Below, piece by piece: positions 6,885-9,489 of a DNA stretch of 9,489 nt. The DNA is from M3007 sp964630705. Its GTDB lineage: Bacteria; Bacteroidota; Bacteroidia; Chitinophagales; Saprospiraceae. Every line of letters begins with the position of its first letter. Positions within the stretch are counted from its first letter, which is position 1. The translations under genes and the position numbers were made by a program. The stretch spans positions 1 through 9,489 of the forward strand of contig CAZVZH010000176.1 of the NCBI GenBank assembly GCA_964630705.1. Reading direction: 5' to 3'. The notes under the pieces are model-generated. The model saw nothing but the letters and a program-made list of their open reading frames with translations, ran no database searches and was not told the origin of the DNA.

Positions 6885-7853
6885 CTATTGTTTGCCTTCC
6901 GGCTTTTTAGCTTTCCTGGGTTTTCCGGGGGTACCGAGGATGTTTTTGCCTTTTTGAGTATCCAACACCGGCTCGGGGCGGGGCGCTTCTTCCTGGACAT
7001 CGTTAAAAATCTTGTCGATGAATTTCCAGCGTCCCTTTTCCAATTTGTAGGCGTCATAGCTGCCGTCGGGGATGTACATGATACCGCCGGTGTACGGATT
7101 GGGGTATGGGATGAGGTGGTCGAGCAAAACGACCTGATACTGCTCGTCCCAGTTCAGCCGCACCCGCGCTTCGGAGCTGTACTCCAAAATAATGCGCTGT
7201 TCGCTTTCGCGGCCGTCGGGGTATTCGAATACCGGGGCGCCAAAAACGGGTTTCCCTTCAGCGTCGAAACTCAGCACTTCCAGCACCTTGCGTTTATCAA
7301 AAAAGGTATAGCCGTCGAAGCCAAAAAGCAGGTACTTGCGGCCTTCCCGGGTATCGAAGGGGAGCAAATTGTAGTACAGGGCGCCGTACCAAAAATCCGG
7401 CGAAGTAGCCGTGTGCACCGGCAGGCCCGGCATTTCAAAGCTGCGGTCGATGAGGGGAAAGAGCCGGAGCTCGGGCTGTTTCATTTGAATTGCGCCGTAG
7501 TATCGGTGGGTGGAGTCGTCGACAAAAAGTTGCCAGGTAAAAATGCGGAAACTGCTATCCGGCGGATAAAGAATGGACACGCTGTTGAGCCGGCTGAAGG
7601 GGTAATGGAAGGAATTCTCCGTTTTGAGCGCCTGTACCAATTTGGTAATCAGAGCCTTGCAGGCCATAAAGCGCATATCGGGTTGGGAATCATTGACTAC
7701 GGCGAAAGCCAGAATGGCCAGGGTGTCTTCGCTGGCCCGAAGTTGGGCCACGGTTTCCGGCGCCAGTTGAACCGCAGTTTTTGTTTTTTTCTGAGCGCTG
7801 AGCAGGGTTGGCAACACCAACAGCGCTGCGAGGAGCACTAAACTTTTGTACAT
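6885..7853 (-). CDS. Exported protein of unknown function with basic C-terminal tail
   Basis: This is a 322-residue protein. The ATG at 7853 opens directly onto a signal peptide (MYKS, hydrophobic 5-19, cleavage after LLSA at residue 20, then QKKTKT). The frame stays open back to 7949 without a better start, and that extension has no signal character. The mature protein has an N-terminal helical part (about residues 28-80). A mostly beta-strand part follows (about 90-285), rich in aromatic residues, with segments such as FRIFTWQLF, YYGAIQ, DFWYGALYYNLLPF, KYLLFGFDGY and PYTGGIMYIPDG. The final 25 residues are rich in Lys, Pro and Gly (GKPRKAKKPEGKQ) and look disordered. No transmembrane segment, lipobox, type IX sorting domain or catalytic motif is seen. 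It is probably periplasmic or envelope-associated. It reads like a conserved Bacteroidota protein without a known role. It lies 79 bases downstream of the helical-protein gene on the same strand, so co-transcription is possible, and it ends at the bidirectional terminator. Confidence 0.85.
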   Translation of the reverse strand: MYKSLVLLAALLVLPTLLSAQKKTKTAVQLAPETVAQLRASEDTLAILAFAVVNDSQPDMRFMACKALITKLVQALKTENSFHYPFSRLNSVSILYPPDSSFRIFTWQLFVDDSTHRYYGAIQMKQPELRLFPLIDRSFEMPGLPVHTATSPDFWYGALYYNLLPFDTREGRKYLLFGFDGYTFFDKRKVLEVLSFDAEGKPVFGAPVFEYPDGRESEQRIILEYSSEARVRLNWDEQYQVVLLDHLIPYPNPYTGGIMYIPDGSYDAYKLEKGRWKFIDKIFNDVQEEAPRPEPVLDTQKGKNILGTPGKPRKAKKPEGKQ

Positions 7854-7905
7854 GTGAATTGGGTTAAAAAATGGAAAAGCGCACCCAAAACGCCGCTGCT
7901 GCGTG

Positions 7906-7913
7906 CAAAATTG
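7906..7913 (-). promoter_or_regulatory. Weak candidate -7 box before the exported-protein gene
   Basis: On the minus strand, bases 7913 to 7906 read CAATTTTG, one mismatch from TAnnTTTG. It lies about 52 bases before the start codon at 7853, in the 79-base gap between the two minus-strand genes. It may give the downstream gene its own transcript in addition to read-through. The evidence is only this motif. Confidence 0.25.
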
Positions 7914-7932
7914 TCTGTGAAAAAGTGCGTGT

Positions 7933-9360
7933 CTACTCCAGTTCGGCAATTTTTTCCATCAGCCATTCATGGTTCACGTGGTTGGCTTTTTCCTGGATCA
8001 GTTCTTTTTTTAGTTTGGCCAGAGCGGCCTTGTCGCTGGGAGCAATGCGCGTCAGGCGGCGCACATATTTGATCAGGTTCAGGTAGCTTTTTTTGCGGGC
8101 TTGGGGGATATTTTTTTGCCGGTTGAGAAATACTCGAAAGGATTCCATAAACGACTCCAGGGCGTCGTGTTCGTCCAGTTCGTAATAGGCGTTGAGGAGC
8201 ATGGTTTTGCTGAGCAAGTTGTAGCCGATGTCTTCGTACTCCAGGTTGCGCAGCAGGGCCAACACCTGGTCGAACTTGCGCTGGTACCGGTACAAACGGG
8301 CCAGGTTGAAGGTATAAGTATTTTCGCGGGTGTCGGCTGGCAGGTGCGCTTTGTATTTTTCGATAAAACTTTCGGCCCAGTCGAGTTTGCCCAGGCGGAG
8401 CGCAACAGCCGTGGTGTTGTTGAAGCGCCAGGTAGCCAGTTCGCCGTTCAGGATAAAAACGCCTTTTTCCAAGCCTGCTTCAAACAGGTCGAAATATTCT
8501 TTTAAAAAAAGTTGGTTGCCTTTGTTCAGCTTTCCGGTACAGTAGTGCAGGGCGGAGTCGTACAGTTCGATCGCTTCTTTTTTGGGCATGGCTGCGCCAA
8601 ACTCGTCGAGCAGCTTGCGGAGCCGGAAGTAAAACTGGTCGTTGCCCTCATCGAAAAGCGTGAGAAAGGAGTTGTAATAAATGGCCAGCTCCGGCTGTTG
8701 CGCCATGTCGAAGGTTTGCAGAAAGGTCAGAATTTCCTCATTGAAATGGAGTTCGTACACGAAATTTCCTGTGCGGCGCTGGCTCAGCACCGAACTGTAC
8801 AATTTGAGTTTTTCGATCCAGTAAAATACATCCAGGTGCAGCGAGATTTCCTCGAGATTGGCCCGGGTGTTCAGGGTGACGTCGAAGTTCATCATTTCGT
8901 AATACAGCCGTTCGGTGCGGTAGCTGTTTTTGAAAAACTCCAGAGAGCGGTAGGAGCCGGGGGCGAGTATGGCCCGGGTTTGGCGCAAGGCGCTGTTGTA
9001 CAGGTGTTCGACCTTATTGCGCACCACATATTCCAACAAGTCGATTTGCCGGCGCGCCGGGTCGTTCATCGCGGTTTCCTGCGCCATGAAGTCCTCCACG
9101 AGTTTTAACAAATCGGAGCAGCATTTCCGGAAATTGACGTCCTCGTATTTCGTATCGGGAAACAACTGCGCCCACACCTCCTGCCGGTCGAAACCCTCTG
9201 GATTGGTTTCCAGGGTTTGGCGAAAAATTTCATACAAGCGGAGCAGGGTTTTACTTTGATTGAAATAAGGGGAAAGGATGTACTTGTTCAGGCGGCGGTG
9301 GGTCGCAGCGTCCAGAGTGGTCAGAGTTTGATATACTTTATTGGTGTAGCCCACTCCCAT
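7933..9360 (-). CDS. Helical TPR-like cytoplasmic protein, unknown function
   Basis: This is a 475-residue protein that starts at ATG 9360. It has no signal peptide or transmembrane segment, so it is probably cytoplasmic. It is almost wholly helical, with amphipathic pairs of helices and many Leu, Tyr and Phe residues. The stretches at about residues 313-339 (NNTTAVALRLGKLDWAESFI), 348-375 (FNLARLYRYQRKFDQVLALL) and 381-411 (LLNAYYELDEHDALESFM) have the spacing and small/aromatic pattern of tetratricopeptide-like helical hairpins. The N-terminal part contains LDAATHRRLNKYILSPYFNQ, which suggests a conserved opening helix. The C-terminal 60 residues are basic and may form a coiled coil. TPR-like folds usually scaffold protein-protein contacts, but no partner is shown here. 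No enzymatic motif is visible. I believe it belongs to a hypothetical family found in Saprospiraceae-like genomes, from general impression only. The leader just upstream is A/T-rich without a Shine-Dalgarno. Confidence 0.85.
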   Translation of the reverse strand: MGVGYTNKVYQTLTTLDAATHRRLNKYILSPYFNQSKTLLRLYEIFRQTLETNPEGFDRQEVWAQLFPDTKYEDVNFRKCCSDLLKLVEDFMAQETAMNDPARRQIDLLEYVVRNKVEHLYNSALRQTRAILAPGSYRSLEFFKNSYRTERLYYEMMNFDVTLNTRANLEEISLHLDVFYWIEKLKLYSSVLSQRRTGNFVYELHFNEEILTFLQTFDMAQQPELAIYYNSFLTLFDEGNDQFYFRLRKLLDEFGAAMPKKEAIELYDSALHYCTGKLNKGNQLFLKEYFDLFEAGLEKGVFILNGELATWRFNNTTAVALRLGKLDWAESFIEKYKAHLPADTRENTYTFNLARLYRYQRKFDQVLALLRNLEYEDIGYNLLSKTMLLNAYYELDEHDALESFMESFRVFLNRQKNIPQARKKSYLNLIKYVRRLTRIAPSDKAALAKLKKELIQEKANHVNHEWLMEKIAELE

Positions 9361-9467
9361 ATATTATGTTTTCAGGAGAGAAAAAATAGTGAAAAGAGCG
9401 CCAATTTTCGCGCTGTGGATCAATCCCTTATAAAAAATATACAGAATTTTCCACCCCTGTTGGCGCA

Positions 9468-9475
9468 CAAAAGTA
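9468..9475 (-). promoter_or_regulatory. Candidate -7 box for the helical-protein gene
   Basis: On the minus strand, bases 9475 to 9468 read TACTTTTG, an exact match to TAnnTTTG and identical to the minus-strand box of the divergent region at 603-610. A start near 9461 would give a leader of about 100 bases. The expected -33 element falls beyond the window edge and cannot be checked. The 129 bases upstream of the start codon hold no other gene that I can see. Confidence 0.5.
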
Positions 9476-9489
9476 GATTTTTATCGCTT

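Noticed and set aside
6852..7841. A 329-codon plus-strand open frame opposite the exported-protein gene
   Set aside because: It starts inside the terminator hairpin and is the complement of a gene with a signal peptide and plausible protein composition. It is best explained as a shadow frame.
8512..9108. A 198-codon plus-strand open frame opposite the helical-protein gene
   Set aside because: It is antisense to a well-formed 475-residue helical protein, with no start context or motifs of its own.
9398..9466. GCGCCAA / TTGGCGC inverted repeat upstream of the helical-protein gene
   Set aside because: It consists of seven-base arms 55 bases apart in an A/T-rich leader, which can arise by chance. 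There is no further support.

Overview
The window looks like chromosome from a moderately GC-rich Bacteroidota bacterium, probably close to Saprospiraceae. The signs are an exported giant protein with SprB-type repeats and a gliding-motility/type IX secretion C-terminal domain, several TAnnTTTG-type promoter elements (the Bacteroidota -7 box), A/T-rich leaders without clear Shine-Dalgarno sites, and lineage-type hypothetical proteins. The taxonomic placement is inferred from these features, not from a search.

Layout from left to right. Bases 1-67 hold the last codons of a plus-strand gene cut by the window edge. It converges, with a 2-base gap, on a minus-strand gene for a small predicted lipoprotein (70-555). 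A divergent intergenic region (556-671) separates that gene from hutI (672-1934, plus), which encodes imidazolonepropionase of histidine degradation. This intergenic region contains a perfect 28-base inverted repeat that carries two back-to-back -7 boxes, one per direction. A 249-base leader with a candidate promoter and a hairpin precedes the dominant gene of the window (2184-6815, plus). That gene encodes a 1543-residue secreted protein with a signal peptide, an unassigned N-terminal region, a cohesin-like beta-sandwich, about twelve tandem Cys-containing SprB/PKD-like modules, and a CHU_C-type sorting domain. A very strong bidirectional terminator with 23-base perfect arms (6828-6877) separates it from two minus-strand genes: an exported protein of unknown function (6885-7853) and an all-helical, TPR-like cytoplasmic protein of unknown function (7933-9360). 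The latter has a candidate promoter at the right edge.

The genes do not form one pathway. hutI is catabolic and its usual hut partners are not in the window. The giant gene is a stand-alone surface or adhesin gene without a neighbouring porP/sprF partner. The last two genes may be co-transcribed, with a 79-base gap between them. I see no tRNA, rRNA, CRISPR array, transposase, integrase or phage gene. I also see no clear candidate for a wholly new system. The most notable items are the divergent promoter palindrome, the domain architecture and even-cysteine pattern of the giant protein, and the two uncharacterised families on the right.
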